Source: Pseudomonadota bacterium
GTDB lineage: Bacteria > Pseudomonadota > Alphaproteobacteria > Rhizobiales > Xanthobacteraceae
Direction: 5' to 3'
Length of the DNA stretch: 64,000 nt
Assembly: GCA_023404705.1 (NCBI GenBank)
Contig: JAEYAU010000170.1
Span: 1-64,000, forward strand
This document shows positions 17,079-25,299 of the stretch, in pieces. The notes under the pieces are model-generated. The model searched no databases. It worked only from the letters and a program-made list of their open reading frames with translations, and had not been told where the DNA came from. Both the position numbers and the translations under genes were made by a program. Positions within the stretch are counted from its first letter, which is position 1. Every line of letters starts with the position of its first letter.

Positions 17079-17100
17079 GCGCTCGGTGACGCTCGACCTG

Positions 17101-17203
17101 CTCCCTCCGCCGCTTGCGGGGGAGGGTCGGGGAGGGGGCCTTGCGGCAAACTCAGCGCAAGCGGCGCCCCCTCTCTATCTCTCCCCCGCAAGCGGGGGAG
17201 AGG
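17101..17203. repeat. Paired inverted repeat, CCCCGCTTGCGGGGGAG type
   Basis: Two hairpins face each other: CTCCCTCCGCCGCTTGCGGGG-type at the left and CTCCCCCGCAAGCGGGGGAG at the right, joined by GGGGAGGGGGC / GCCCCCTCTCT arms. The same composite occurs at 48057-48161 and a half copy at 32227-32274. It lies between the convergent amidohydrolase and monooxygenase genes, where it can serve as a bidirectional transcript end. Confidence 0.7.
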
Positions 17204-17227
17204 ACCGTCACAGTTCTGGACGACGGT

Positions 17228-18469
17228 CTACGGCTCCTCCAGAAAATCCATCAACGCGGTCTCGGCCATCACGGCCTCCGGCGTGCGGTGGCGCTCGGCG
17301 AAGGCGCGCTCTTCGGCGGTGCGCTGCTCGGCCTGGACATAGGCGCCGAGGTGGCGGGCGCGGGCGATGATGCGGTGGCCGATGTCGATGCGCGCGGCTT
17401 CGAAGCGTTGCAGCGCGGCTTCCACCGTCGCCTCGCGTGCGAGCGCCTCGGCGAGGGCGAGCGCGTCCTCGGCCGCCTTGGCGACGCCGGCGCCGACATG
17501 CGGGCGCGCGACGAAGGCCGCATCGCCGACGATAGCGACGCGGCCGAAGGCCATGCGCGGCACCTCGATGTCGTAGATCGGCTGCAGGAAGGGCTGCTCG
17601 GCGATGCGGATCACCTCCTGGAACTGAGGCGACAGCACCCGCTTCGCATCCGCCTGCATGGCCGCGATCACGCGCTTGGCGATCAGCGGCGGCGGGATCG
17701 AGAGCGCGTGGGTGCGACCCGTCTCGTCGGTGAGCAGATCGGGAAGCTCGCGCTCCTCGCTCGCCGGGCGATACCAGACGAAATTGTAGCGGCGGTGGCC
17801 GGGGCGCAGGTCGTTGCCGGGGCCGGCGACCGGATAGCCGAGCATCTGCTCGTTCGGCGGGAGGCAGAAGGCGAAGACCTCGAACAGCTCGCGATGCAGC
17901 GCAGGCGGGAAGGCGGCTTCCGCGATCAGGCCGCGCCAGGCCACATAGCCCGCATAGAGCGGTGTCACCTCGGGCAGATATTGCTGCCGCACATTCGAGC
18001 GGATGCCGTCGGCGCCGATCAGCAGATCGCCCTCGGCATTCGTGCCATCCGCGAAGCGGGCCGTGACACCGCGGTCCGTCTGCTCGATGCGCTGGAGTTC
18101 CTTGGCGCCGTGATAGCGCGCGGCCGGGAAGGCGGTTTTCAGAAGGTCGAAAACCCGGTCCCACGAGGTCATGATCTGCATGCACGCGGTGCGGTGGGTG
18201 AGGCGGCCCGCGTGGTCGAACATCTGCCGTTCCGCGACCGGCACGCCGAGCTCATGATCCGCGTGGATTCCGAGACGGTGAAAAACCTCGATCAATTGCG
18301 GCTGGGCGACGATCCCGGCGCCGCGGCCGGAGAGCTGGCTCTCGACGCGCTCGAAGATCTCGACGTCCCAGCCGCGGCCGGAGAGCGCGAGCGCGCTCAA
18401 AAGCCCGCTCATGGATCCGCCGATCACGAGGGCGCGCGGCGCGCCGCTCTGCCTTGCGTCTTGCGTCAT
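17228..18469 (-). CDS. FAD-dependent aromatic monooxygenase (2,6-dihydroxypyridine 3-monooxygenase-like)
   Basis: A 413-residue group A flavoprotein hydroxylase. The FAD-binding fingerprint is LVIGGSMSGLLSAL near residue 14, the DG motif is LIGADGIRSNVRQ, and the GD motif is IVGDAAFVARPHVGAG. Segments such as PLYAGYVAWRGLI, YNFVWYRPA and the ARPHVGAGVAKAAEDA stretch look more like 2,6-dihydroxypyridine 3-hydroxylase than PobA or salicylate hydroxylase, as I recall those proteins. It would hydroxylate a phenolic or hydroxypyridine ring using NADH. It diverges from the cupin gene across 55 bp containing a dyad. Confidence 0.85.
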   Translation of the reverse strand: MTQDARQSGAPRALVIGGSMSGLLSALALSGRGWDVEIFERVESQLSGRGAGIVAQPQLIEVFHRLGIHADHELGVPVAERQMFDHAGRLTHRTACMQIMTSWDRVFDLLKTAFPAARYHGAKELQRIEQTDRGVTARFADGTNAEGDLLIGADGIRSNVRQQYLPEVTPLYAGYVAWRGLIAEAAFPPALHRELFEVFAFCLPPNEQMLGYPVAGPGNDLRPGHRRYNFVWYRPASEERELPDLLTDETGRTHALSIPPPLIAKRVIAAMQADAKRVLSPQFQEVIRIAEQPFLQPIYDIEVPRMAFGRVAIVGDAAFVARPHVGAGVAKAAEDALALAEALAREATVEAALQRFEAARIDIGHRIIARARHLGAYVQAEQRTAEERAFAERHRTPEAVMAETALMDFLEEP

Positions 18470-18481
18470 TTCTCGCCGCTC

Positions 18482-18503
18482 GTAAGCTTGCTATAAGGCT
18501 TAC
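18482..18503. promoter_or_regulatory. Candidate operator between monooxygenase and cupin genes
   Basis: A perfect dyad GTAAGC-N10-GCTTAC is centred in the 55-bp divergent space. The spacer is A/T-rich for this genome (TTGCTATAAG) and could carry a -10 element. The spacing of two half-sites one helical turn apart suits a dimeric regulator; which one is unknown. Confidence 0.4.
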
Positions 18504-18524
18504 AGAGATTTGCTGGAGGAAACC

Positions 18525-18974
18525 ATGGCTCTGACCATGATGGAGAAGAAGAGCGAGCATGCGGAGAAGACCGCGTGGCCGCAGGCGCTGACCGACGAGT
18601 TCAAGCGCGAGGCGCAGCAGAACAATGGCTGCGTCGGCAGTCACCTTCTCTCGGAAACCGAGGACACGCGCGTGTGGATGATCCGGCTCAAGCCGGGCGA
18701 GCGCATCGGCTTCCACCGCCACGTGCTGAACTACTTCTGGACCGCGGTCGTGCCGGGCCACGGGCGTCAGCACCTGATGGACGGCTCGACCGTCGAGTAC
18801 ACCTATTACGCCGGTGAAACGCGCCACGAGACGTATGGGCCCGGCGAATACAAGGTGCACGACCTCGAGAATCTCGGCGATGAGGACATGATCTTCATGA
18901 CGGTCGAGTCGATCAAAGGCAGCGCCAACGCGCCGTTGCCGATTCCGGATAACGTTCGACTCAAGGCGGCCTGA
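18525..18974 (+). CDS. Cupin-fold protein of unknown function
   Basis: A 149-residue single-domain cupin. Candidate metal ligands are in RIGFHRHVLNYFW (two histidines) and GHGRQHLMDG, with RHETYGPGEYKVHDLEN forming the second cupin motif. RBS GGAGGA precedes the ATG at 18525. Divergent from the FAD monooxygenase and sharing its operator, so it probably acts in the same pathway, as a small dioxygenase, isomerase or sensor. Specific function not recognised. Confidence 0.75.
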   Translation: MALTMMEKKSEHAEKTAWPQALTDEFKREAQQNNGCVGSHLLSETEDTRVWMIRLKPGERIGFHRHVLNYFWTAVVPGHGRQHLMDGSTVEYTYYAGETRHETYGPGEYKVHDLENLGDEDMIFMTVESIKGSANAPLPIPDNVRLKAA

Positions 18975-19411
18975 GTCGGACGACGCGAGCCGCGGGCGCG
19001 GATGCGCCCGCGCGCCTTCGCTCTGGCGCGTGCGCTCGCCGCGCATGTCGACGCTGCACCCGACTGCAACCCGTGACGCAAAAACTGCGAATGATGAGCG
19101 CGCCAGCCACGGCCGCGACTCCGTCGCGCGCGCCTGTCATTTATCCGAAAAGCGCCTCCCGGCGGGCGCCGCAATGCCATTCCGCGAAGCTGTAAATCCG
19201 CAGTCCTTCCTGAGCGTTAGCTCAAAAGATCATCTGCGAATTATTTTCGCTTGCATCTTGGCATACCTTATTATTCATAATTGGACTTGCAGAAGGGCAG
19301 TAGCCCACACCTGTAAGTAGCGAAGGGGGACGAACGACCTTACGCTGCACGCGGCAAGACCGGCAACCAAAGACCGGTCTCGAGGAAACGAACCCAACGG
19401 GAGAGAAACGC
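18975..19411. other. Intergenic region before the tct operon
   Basis: No credible gene. The right half holds an A/T-rich patch (about 19235-19290) unusual for this window, with TTGCAT at 19251 and CATAAT at 19276, a poorly spaced (19 bp) promoter-like pair that could drive tctC. A short GACCGG repeat pair lies near 19360-19375. Confidence 0.4.
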
Positions 19412-20434
19412 ATGACACGTCCCAATTGTCTCTTCGGCCTTGGCGCGGCTGCCGCGCTCGGGACTGCGCTCGTGGTTGGCACCGCGGCTCCGTCGCTCGC
19501 GGCCTGGGAGCCGACGCGCCCGGTCGAGATCATCGTGCCGGCCGGCACCGGCGGCGGCGCCGACCAGATGGCCCGCGTCATCCAGGGCATCATCAGCAAG
19601 CACGGGCTGATGAAGCAGTCGATGGTGGTGATCAACAAGGCAGGCGGCGCAGGCGGCGAAGGCTTCCTCGACGTGAAGGGCTCGCGCGGCAACCCCCACA
19701 AGCTGGTGATCACGCTCTCCAACCTGTTCACCACGCCGCTCGGCACCGGCATTCCGTTCAGCTGGAAGGACCTCACCCCGGTCGCCATGATGGCGCTCGA
19801 CGAGTTCGTGCTCTGGGTCAACGCCGAGAAGCCCTACAAGACCGTCAAAGAGTATGTTGACGCCGTCAAAGCGGGATCTCCCGGGCAGTTCAAGATGGGC
19901 GGCACGGGCTCGAAGCAGGAAGACCAGATCATCACGGTCGCGGTCGAGAAGGCCGCCGGTATCAAGTTCACCTACATCCCGTTCCGCGGCGGCGGCGAGG
20001 TCGCGGTGCAGCTCGTCGGCAATCACGTCGACTCCACGGTCAACAATCCGATCGAGGCGGTGGCGCAGTGGCGCGCCGACAAGGTGCGGCCGCTCTGCGT
20101 GTTCGACGGCAAGCCGCTCGACTACAAGGAGAAGGTCGCGGGCGACAAGACCTGGGCCGACATCCCGACCTGCAAGTCGCAGGGCCTCGACATGGAATAC
20201 CTGATGCTGCGCGGCATCTTCATGCCGGCCGGCGTCACCAAGGAGCAGGTCGACTATTACGTCGAGCTGCTGAAGAAGGTGCGTGAGACGCCCGAGTGGC
20301 AGAAACTCATGAACGACGGCGCCTTCAATCAGACCTTCATGACCGGCGAGCAATACGCCAAGTGGGTCGAGAACGAAGAGAAGCGCCATCAGGAGCTCAT
20401 GAAGGGCGCCGGCTTCCTCGCCTCCGGCAACTGA
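19412..20434 (+). CDS. tctC: Tripartite tricarboxylate transporter substrate-binding protein
   Basis: A 340-residue Bug/TctC-type periplasmic receptor. A signal peptide occupies residues 1-30 (hydrophobic stretch, APSLAA cleavage region). The mature protein starts WEPTRPVEIIVPAGTGGGADQMARV, the usual carboxylate-pincer region, followed by VVINKAGGAGGEGF. First gene of tctCBA. Because the next catabolic genes are oxalate enzymes, the ligand may be a small dicarboxylate such as oxalate or malonate; this is inference. Confidence 0.9.
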   Translation: MTRPNCLFGLGAAAALGTALVVGTAAPSLAAWEPTRPVEIIVPAGTGGGADQMARVIQGIISKHGLMKQSMVVINKAGGAGGEGFLDVKGSRGNPHKLVITLSNLFTTPLGTGIPFSWKDLTPVAMMALDEFVLWVNAEKPYKTVKEYVDAVKAGSPGQFKMGGTGSKQEDQIITVAVEKAAGIKFTYIPFRGGGEVAVQLVGNHVDSTVNNPIEAVAQWRADKVRPLCVFDGKPLDYKEKVAGDKTWADIPTCKSQGLDMEYLMLRGIFMPAGVTKEQVDYYVELLKKVRETPEWQKLMNDGAFNQTFMTGEQYAKWVENEEKRHQELMKGAGFLASGN

Positions 20435-20539
20435 GCCGAAACATCGTCGCGCCGCCGGCGGAGATGATCCGCCGGCCGCACCCCTGCGCGTCCGCGAGCG
20501 GATGCGACGCGCCCTGAGCGGACCTCACGGGAGGATCAT

Positions 20540-21046
20540 TTGACCGACAATACGCATCCGGCCGCCGAAGGCGGTCCCTCGCAACGGGCCGTCGAGATCG
20601 GCGTCTGCCTTTTCACGGGCCTCCTCGGCGCCATCGTCATCATCGGCAGCCTGCAGGTCGGTGTGAACTGGGGCGTCGAAGGGCCGAAGGCCGGATTCTT
20701 TCCGTTCTATATCGGGCTCATCATCGTGGGCGGCACGATCGTCAATCTGGTGACGGTCCTGCTCGCGGGCCGCTCGGAGGCGAAGTTCGCCGAGTGGGGA
20801 CAGCTGCGCCAGGTCATGTCGGTCGTGATCCCGACCGCGATCTACGTCTCGGTCGTCACCTATACGGGCATCTATCTCGCCTCCATGGTGCTGATCGGCT
20901 TCTTCATGAAATGGCTCGGCCGCTACAGCTGGCTCATGGTCGCGCTGATCGCGATCGGAGTCCCGGTCGCGGCCTATCTGATGTTCGAGAAGTGGTTCCT
21001 GGTTCCGCTCCCGAAGGGGCCGATCGAGGACTTCCTGGGTCTGTAA
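20540..21046 (+). CDS. tctB: Tripartite tricarboxylate transporter small membrane subunit
   Basis: A 168-residue protein with four hydrophobic segments, the typical TctB layout (AVEIGVCLFTGLLGAIVIIG, FFPFYIGLIIVGGTIVNLV, VVIPTAIYVSVVTYTGIYLA, then LMVALIAIGVPVAAYLMF). The start is TTG, supported by GGGAGGA at the right distance. Inner-membrane partner of TctA. Confidence 0.88.
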   Translation: MTDNTHPAAEGGPSQRAVEIGVCLFTGLLGAIVIIGSLQVGVNWGVEGPKAGFFPFYIGLIIVGGTIVNLVTVLLAGRSEAKFAEWGQLRQVMSVVIPTAIYVSVVTYTGIYLASMVLIGFFMKWLGRYSWLMVALIAIGVPVAAYLMFEKWFLVPLPKGPIEDFLGL

Positions 21047-21104
21047 TTCCGTTTGGGGGAAGTGCGGCGCGGCGTTGAACGCCGTCGACCGTGAGGGCAA
21101 GCAC

Positions 21105-22613
21105 ATGGAAGAAATCGCCAATCTGTTTCATGGTTTCGCGGTCGTCCTGCAACCGTTCAACATCGTCGTGATGATTGTCGGCATCCTGCTCGGCGTCATC
21201 ATCGGTGTGCTGCCGGGCCTCGGCGGAGCGAACGGCGTGGCGATCCTGCTGCCGCTCACCTTCTCGATGTCGCCGACCTCGGCGATCATCATGCTCTCCT
21301 GCATCTACTGGGGCGCCCTGTTCGGCGGCGCCATCACGTCGGTGCTGTTCAACATTCCGGGCGAACCATGGTCCGTCGCAACGACATTCGACGGGCATCC
21401 CATGGCGCAGAAGGGCAAGGCCGGTGAGGCGCTGACCGCGGCCTTCACGTCCTCGTTCGTCGGCGCGCTGTTCGCCGTCATCATGATCACGCTGGTGGCG
21501 CCGCTGGTCGCGCGCTTCGCGCTGCAGTTCGGGCCGGCCGAGAAGTTCTCGGTGTACTTCCTGGCCTTCTGCAGCTTCATCGGCATGAGCAAGGAGCCGC
21601 CATCGAAGACCGTTGTGTCGATGATGATCGGCTTCGCGCTCGCGGCGGTCGGCCTCGATCAGGTCACGGGCCAGCTGCGCCTCACCTTCGGCATCACCGA
21701 GCTGCTCACCGGCTTCGACTTCCTGATCGCGGTGATCGGCCTGTTCGGTATCGGCGAGATCCTGCTCACGATGGAAGAGGGGCTCGCATTCCGCGGCAAG
21801 GCCGCGACCATCAATCCCAAGGTCGTGTTCCAGACCTGGGCGGAGCTGCCGCGCTACTGGGTGACGTCGCTGCGCTCCTGCATCATCGGCTGCTGGATGG
21901 GCATCACGCCCGCAGGCGCGACGCCCGCGTCGTTCATGAGCTACGGCATCGCCAAGCGCGTCTCCAAGCAGGGGCACAATTTCGGCAAGGGCGAGATCGA
22001 GGGTGTGGTCGCGCCCGAGACGGCTGCTCACGCAGCGGGCACCTCGGCGCTGCTGCCGATGCTCTCCCTCGGCGTGCCGGGCTCGCCCACCGCGGCGGTG
22101 CTGCTCGGCGGCCTGCTGATCTGGGGCCTGCAGCCCGGACCCATGCTGTTCGTGGAGCAGAAGGAGTTCGTCTGGGGCCTGATCGCCTCGATGTATCTCG
22201 GCAACCTCGTCGGCCTCATCCTGGTGCTCACTTGCGTGCCGCTGCTCGCCGCGATCCTGCGCATTCCCTTCAGCATCATCGCGCCGGTCATCCTGGTGAT
22301 CTGCGCCATCGGCGCCTACACGGTGCACAACAGCGCCTTCGACGTGATCCTGATGTTCGTCTTCGGCATCCTCGGCTACGTGCTGAAGAAGACGAACTAC
22401 CCGCTCGCGCCGCTGGTGCTCGCGATCGTGCTTGGCGACAAGGCCGAGGAATCGTTCCGCCAGGCGCTGTTGTCGTCGCAGGGCAGCCTCACCGTGTTCT
22501 GGTCGAACGGACTCGTCAGCACGATCATGGCGCTCGGCCTCATCTCGCTGTTCTGGCCGCTCCTGCACACCGCGTGGTCACGCATGCGCGGCTCGGCGGT
22601 CACCGCGGCTTGA
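21105..22613 (+). CDS. tctA: Tripartite tricarboxylate transporter large permease subunit
   Basis: A 502-residue polytopic carrier with 10-12 membrane segments. Family marks are LGVIIGVLPGLGGANGVAIL near residue 28 and GIIPGAG-like repeats; the second conserved glycine/proline loop is LSLGVPGSPTAAVLLGGLL. The ATG at 21105 follows GAGGG; an upstream TTG at 21075 is less likely. Secondary, ion-driven transport of the ligand delivered by TctC. Confidence 0.9.
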   Translation: MEEIANLFHGFAVVLQPFNIVVMIVGILLGVIIGVLPGLGGANGVAILLPLTFSMSPTSAIIMLSCIYWGALFGGAITSVLFNIPGEPWSVATTFDGHPMAQKGKAGEALTAAFTSSFVGALFAVIMITLVAPLVARFALQFGPAEKFSVYFLAFCSFIGMSKEPPSKTVVSMMIGFALAAVGLDQVTGQLRLTFGITELLTGFDFLIAVIGLFGIGEILLTMEEGLAFRGKAATINPKVVFQTWAELPRYWVTSLRSCIIGCWMGITPAGATPASFMSYGIAKRVSKQGHNFGKGEIEGVVAPETAAHAAGTSALLPMLSLGVPGSPTAAVLLGGLLIWGLQPGPMLFVEQKEFVWGLIASMYLGNLVGLILVLTCVPLLAAILRIPFSIIAPVILVICAIGAYTVHNSAFDVILMFVFGILGYVLKKTNYPLAPLVLAIVLGDKAEESFRQALLSSQGSLTVFWSNGLVSTIMALGLISLFWPLLHTAWSRMRGSAVTAA

Positions 22614-22663
22614 CGCACGCATGTGACGCAGGGAAAGCCTGTGCCCCAAGCAGAGCTAGGGTC

Positions 22664-22692
22664 TTGATCGTGTATCAGGCATTATGTATACC
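22664..22692 (+). promoter_or_regulatory. Candidate promoter and GTATAC operator for the GntR gene
   Basis: TTGATC (22664-22669) and TATACC (22687-22692) are 17 bp apart, matching a sigma-70-type promoter. The -10 overlaps the palindrome GTATAC (22686-22691), similar to sites used by FCD-type GntR proteins, so self-repression is plausible. It also argues that translation starts at 22738, not at the ATG at 22684. Confidence 0.4.
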
Positions 22693-22737
22693 AGATGCAT
22701 CCGGCCGTTGCCGGGTGCTCGCCTTCCGGGATCGCCC

Positions 22738-23457
22738 ATGACGTCCATTCCGCCTCGTGCCCGATCCGAAGCGACCGCACGCATCGTCGTGCCGCCGCTC
22801 GAGGACACGTCCACCTTCGCGGACCGCGCCTATATGGCGCTCAAGGACGTCATCGTCGGGCTCAATGTCTACGAGCAGCCCGGCGAGGTGCGGCTCGACG
22901 AGCGGCAGCTCGCGCAGGACCTCGGCATCAGCCGCACGCCGGTGCGCGAGGCGATGGCCCAGCTCGAGCGCGAGGGCTTCGTGCGCTCGGTGCCGCGGCG
23001 CGGCATCTATGTGGTGCGCAAGACCAAGCGCGAAGTGATCGAGATGATCCATGCCTGGGCCGCGCTCGAGAGCATGGCGGCGCGGCTGATCACGCAGAAC
23101 GCGGCGGACGACAGCATCTCGATGCTGCGCTCGATGTTCACGACCTTCGAGAACGGCCAGCTGCACGCCAAGCTGGACGAGTATTCCGAGGTCAACATCG
23201 AATTCCATCAGACCATCATTCGCATGAGCCAGAACCGCGTGCTCATGGATCTCGCGGCCAACCTGTTCCTGCACATGCGCATGATCCGGCGAAAGACGAT
23301 CGCCGAGAAGGATCGCGTCGATCGCTCGATCCGCGACCACTTGAACATCATCGAGGCGCTGGAGGCCCGCGACACGGAGCGGGCCGAGGACCTCGTGCGC
23401 AATCACGCGCTCGGCCTCGCCGATCACGTGTCGCGCTACGCCGATTATCTCGACTAA
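22738..23457 (+). CDS. GntR-family transcriptional regulator, FCD domain
   Basis: A 239-residue FadR-subfamily regulator. The winged helix at about residues 25-95 includes DERQLAQDLGISRTPVREAM and VPRRGIYVVRKTK. The all-helical FCD effector domain follows, with metal-ligand-like residues in VNIEFHQTI and RDHLNIIEAL...VRNHALGLADH. It is placed between tctCBA and oxc/frc on the same strand, so it likely controls uptake and breakdown of the same carboxylate. Confidence 0.88.
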   Translation: MTSIPPRARSEATARIVVPPLEDTSTFADRAYMALKDVIVGLNVYEQPGEVRLDERQLAQDLGISRTPVREAMAQLEREGFVRSVPRRGIYVVRKTKREVIEMIHAWAALESMAARLITQNAADDSISMLRSMFTTFENGQLHAKLDEYSEVNIEFHQTIIRMSQNRVLMDLAANLFLHMRMIRRKTIAEKDRVDRSIRDHLNIIEALEARDTERAEDLVRNHALGLADHVSRYADYLD

Positions 23458-23480
23458 CCAAGAAGATTGAGGGGAAGCTC

Positions 23481-25217
23481 ATGTCCGACGCCGCACTGAA
23501 AACCAAGCCCGAAGCCGCGGGCGCCGAGCCGGAGCTGACCGACGGCTTTCACCTCATCATCGACGCGCTCAAGCTCAACGGCGTGAAGACGATCTATGGC
23601 GTGCCCGGAATCCCGATCACGGATTTCGGTCGCATGGCGCAGGCCTCGGGCATTCGCGTGCTCTCGTTCCGCCACGAGCAGAACGCCGGCTATGCGGCCT
23701 CGATCGCCGGCTTCCTGACGAAGCAGCCGGGCATCTGCCTCACGGTCTCGGCGCCGGGCTTCCTCAACGGCCTCAATGCGCTCGCGCATGCGACCACCAA
23801 CTGCTTCCCGATGATCCTGATCTCGGGCTCGTCGGAGCGTGAGATCGTCGACCTGCAGCAGGGCGACTACGAGGAGATGGATCAGCTCGCGATCGCCAAG
23901 CCCCTGTGCAAGGCCGCCTACCGCGTGCTGCACGCGCAGGACATCGGCATCGGCATCGCACGCGCGATCCGCGCCGCGGTCTCGGGTCGTCCGGGCGGCG
24001 TCTATCTCGATCTGCCCGCGAAGCTGTTCGGCCAGGTCATGGATGCCGAGGCCGGCCGCAAGTCGCTCGTGAAGGTGATCGACGGAGCTCCCGCGCAGAT
24101 CCCGGCGCCGGCTTCGATCAAGCGCGCGCTCGAGGTGCTCAAGGGCGCCAAGCGTCCGCTGATCATTCTCGGCAAGGGCGCGGCCTACGCGCAGGCGGAC
24201 GAGCAGATTAGGACGCTGGTCGAGACCCTCGGCGTGCCGTTCCTGCAGATGAGCATGGCGAAGGGCCTGCTGCCGGACACGCACGACCTTTCGGCCGGCG
24301 CGGCGCGCTCGACCGTGCTCAAGGACTCCGACGTCGTGATGCTGATCGGCGCCCGCCTCAACTGGCTGCTCTCGCACGGCAAGGGCAAGACGTGGGGCAG
24401 CGAGCCCAAAAAGTTCATCCAGATCGACATCGAGCCGAAGGAGATGGACTCCAACGTCGAGATCGCGGCCCCCGTGGTCGGCGACATCGGCTCGTGCGTG
24501 GCGGCGCTGCTCGACAATCTCGACAGCAAGTTCCCGAAGGCGCCGGCCGACTGGGTCGGCACCGTGAAGGCGAAGCGGGACGAGAATATCGCCAAAATGG
24601 CGCCGAAGCTGATGAAGAACACGGCGCCGATGGACTTCCACGGCGCGCTCGGCGCGCTGCGCACCATCGTCAAGAACCGGCCCGACGCGATCCTGGTCAA
24701 CGAGGGCGCCAATACCCTCGACCTCGCCCGCGGCGTCATCGACATGTACCAGCCGCGCAAGCGCCTCGATGTGGGCACCTGGGGCGTGATGGGCATCGGC
24801 ATGGGCTATGCGATCGGGGCCGCGGTCGAGACCGGCAAGCCGGTGCTCGCGGTCGAGGGCGACTCGGCTTTCGGCTTCTCGGGCATGGAGGTCGAGACGA
24901 TCTGCCGCTACAACCTGCCGGTCTGCATCGTCATCTTCAACAATAGCGGCATCTATCGCGGCACCGACGTCAATCCGAACGGTACCGATCCGGCCACAAC
25001 CGTGTTCGTGCGCGATGCGCGCTACGACAAGATGATGGAAGCCTTCGGCGGCGTCGGCGTGAACGTGACGACGCCGGACGAGCTCAGCCGCGCCGTCAAC
25101 GCCGCTATGGATTCGGGCAAGCCGACGCTCATCAACGCGGTGATCGATCCGGCGGCCGGCAGCGAGAGCGGCCGTATCGGCAACCTCAATCCGCAGAGCG
25201 CGCTGAAGAAGAAATGA
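23481..25217 (+). CDS. oxc: Oxalyl-CoA decarboxylase
   Basis: A 578-residue thiamine-diphosphate enzyme converting oxalyl-CoA to formyl-CoA and CO2. The TPP-activating glutamate is E66 in FRHEQNAGYAAS; oxalyl-CoA-decarboxylase-type segments include GVPGIPITDFGRMAQ and SERDIVDLQQGDYEE-like SEREIVDLQQGDYEEMDQ. The Mg/TPP motif GDSAFGFSGME to FNNSGIYRG spans about 459-491. RBS AGGGGAAG precedes the ATG. It is followed by frc, giving the standard catalytic pair. Confidence 0.95.
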   Translation: MSDAALKTKPEAAGAEPELTDGFHLIIDALKLNGVKTIYGVPGIPITDFGRMAQASGIRVLSFRHEQNAGYAASIAGFLTKQPGICLTVSAPGFLNGLNALAHATTNCFPMILISGSSEREIVDLQQGDYEEMDQLAIAKPLCKAAYRVLHAQDIGIGIARAIRAAVSGRPGGVYLDLPAKLFGQVMDAEAGRKSLVKVIDGAPAQIPAPASIKRALEVLKGAKRPLIILGKGAAYAQADEQIRTLVETLGVPFLQMSMAKGLLPDTHDLSAGAARSTVLKDSDVVMLIGARLNWLLSHGKGKTWGSEPKKFIQIDIEPKEMDSNVEIAAPVVGDIGSCVAALLDNLDSKFPKAPADWVGTVKAKRDENIAKMAPKLMKNTAPMDFHGALGALRTIVKNRPDAILVNEGANTLDLARGVIDMYQPRKRLDVGTWGVMGIGMGYAIGAAVETGKPVLAVEGDSAFGFSGMEVETICRYNLPVCIVIFNNSGIYRGTDVNPNGTDPATTVFVRDARYDKMMEAFGGVGVNVTTPDELSRAVNAAMDSGKPTLINAVIDPAAGSESGRIGNLNPQSALKKK

Positions 25218-25299
25218 TCCGGGCCTAGCCCGGAGCCGAGTTCAGTTTGATCCGGCCGCGCAACGTCGCGCCGGGAGTGAGGATCAGGGAGAGCAGCCG

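Noticed and set aside
17101..17203. CRISPR-like or transposon-end interpretation of the CCCCGCTTGCGGGG repeats
   Set aside because: There are only paired inverted arms without regular spacers, and no transposase or target duplication is visible.
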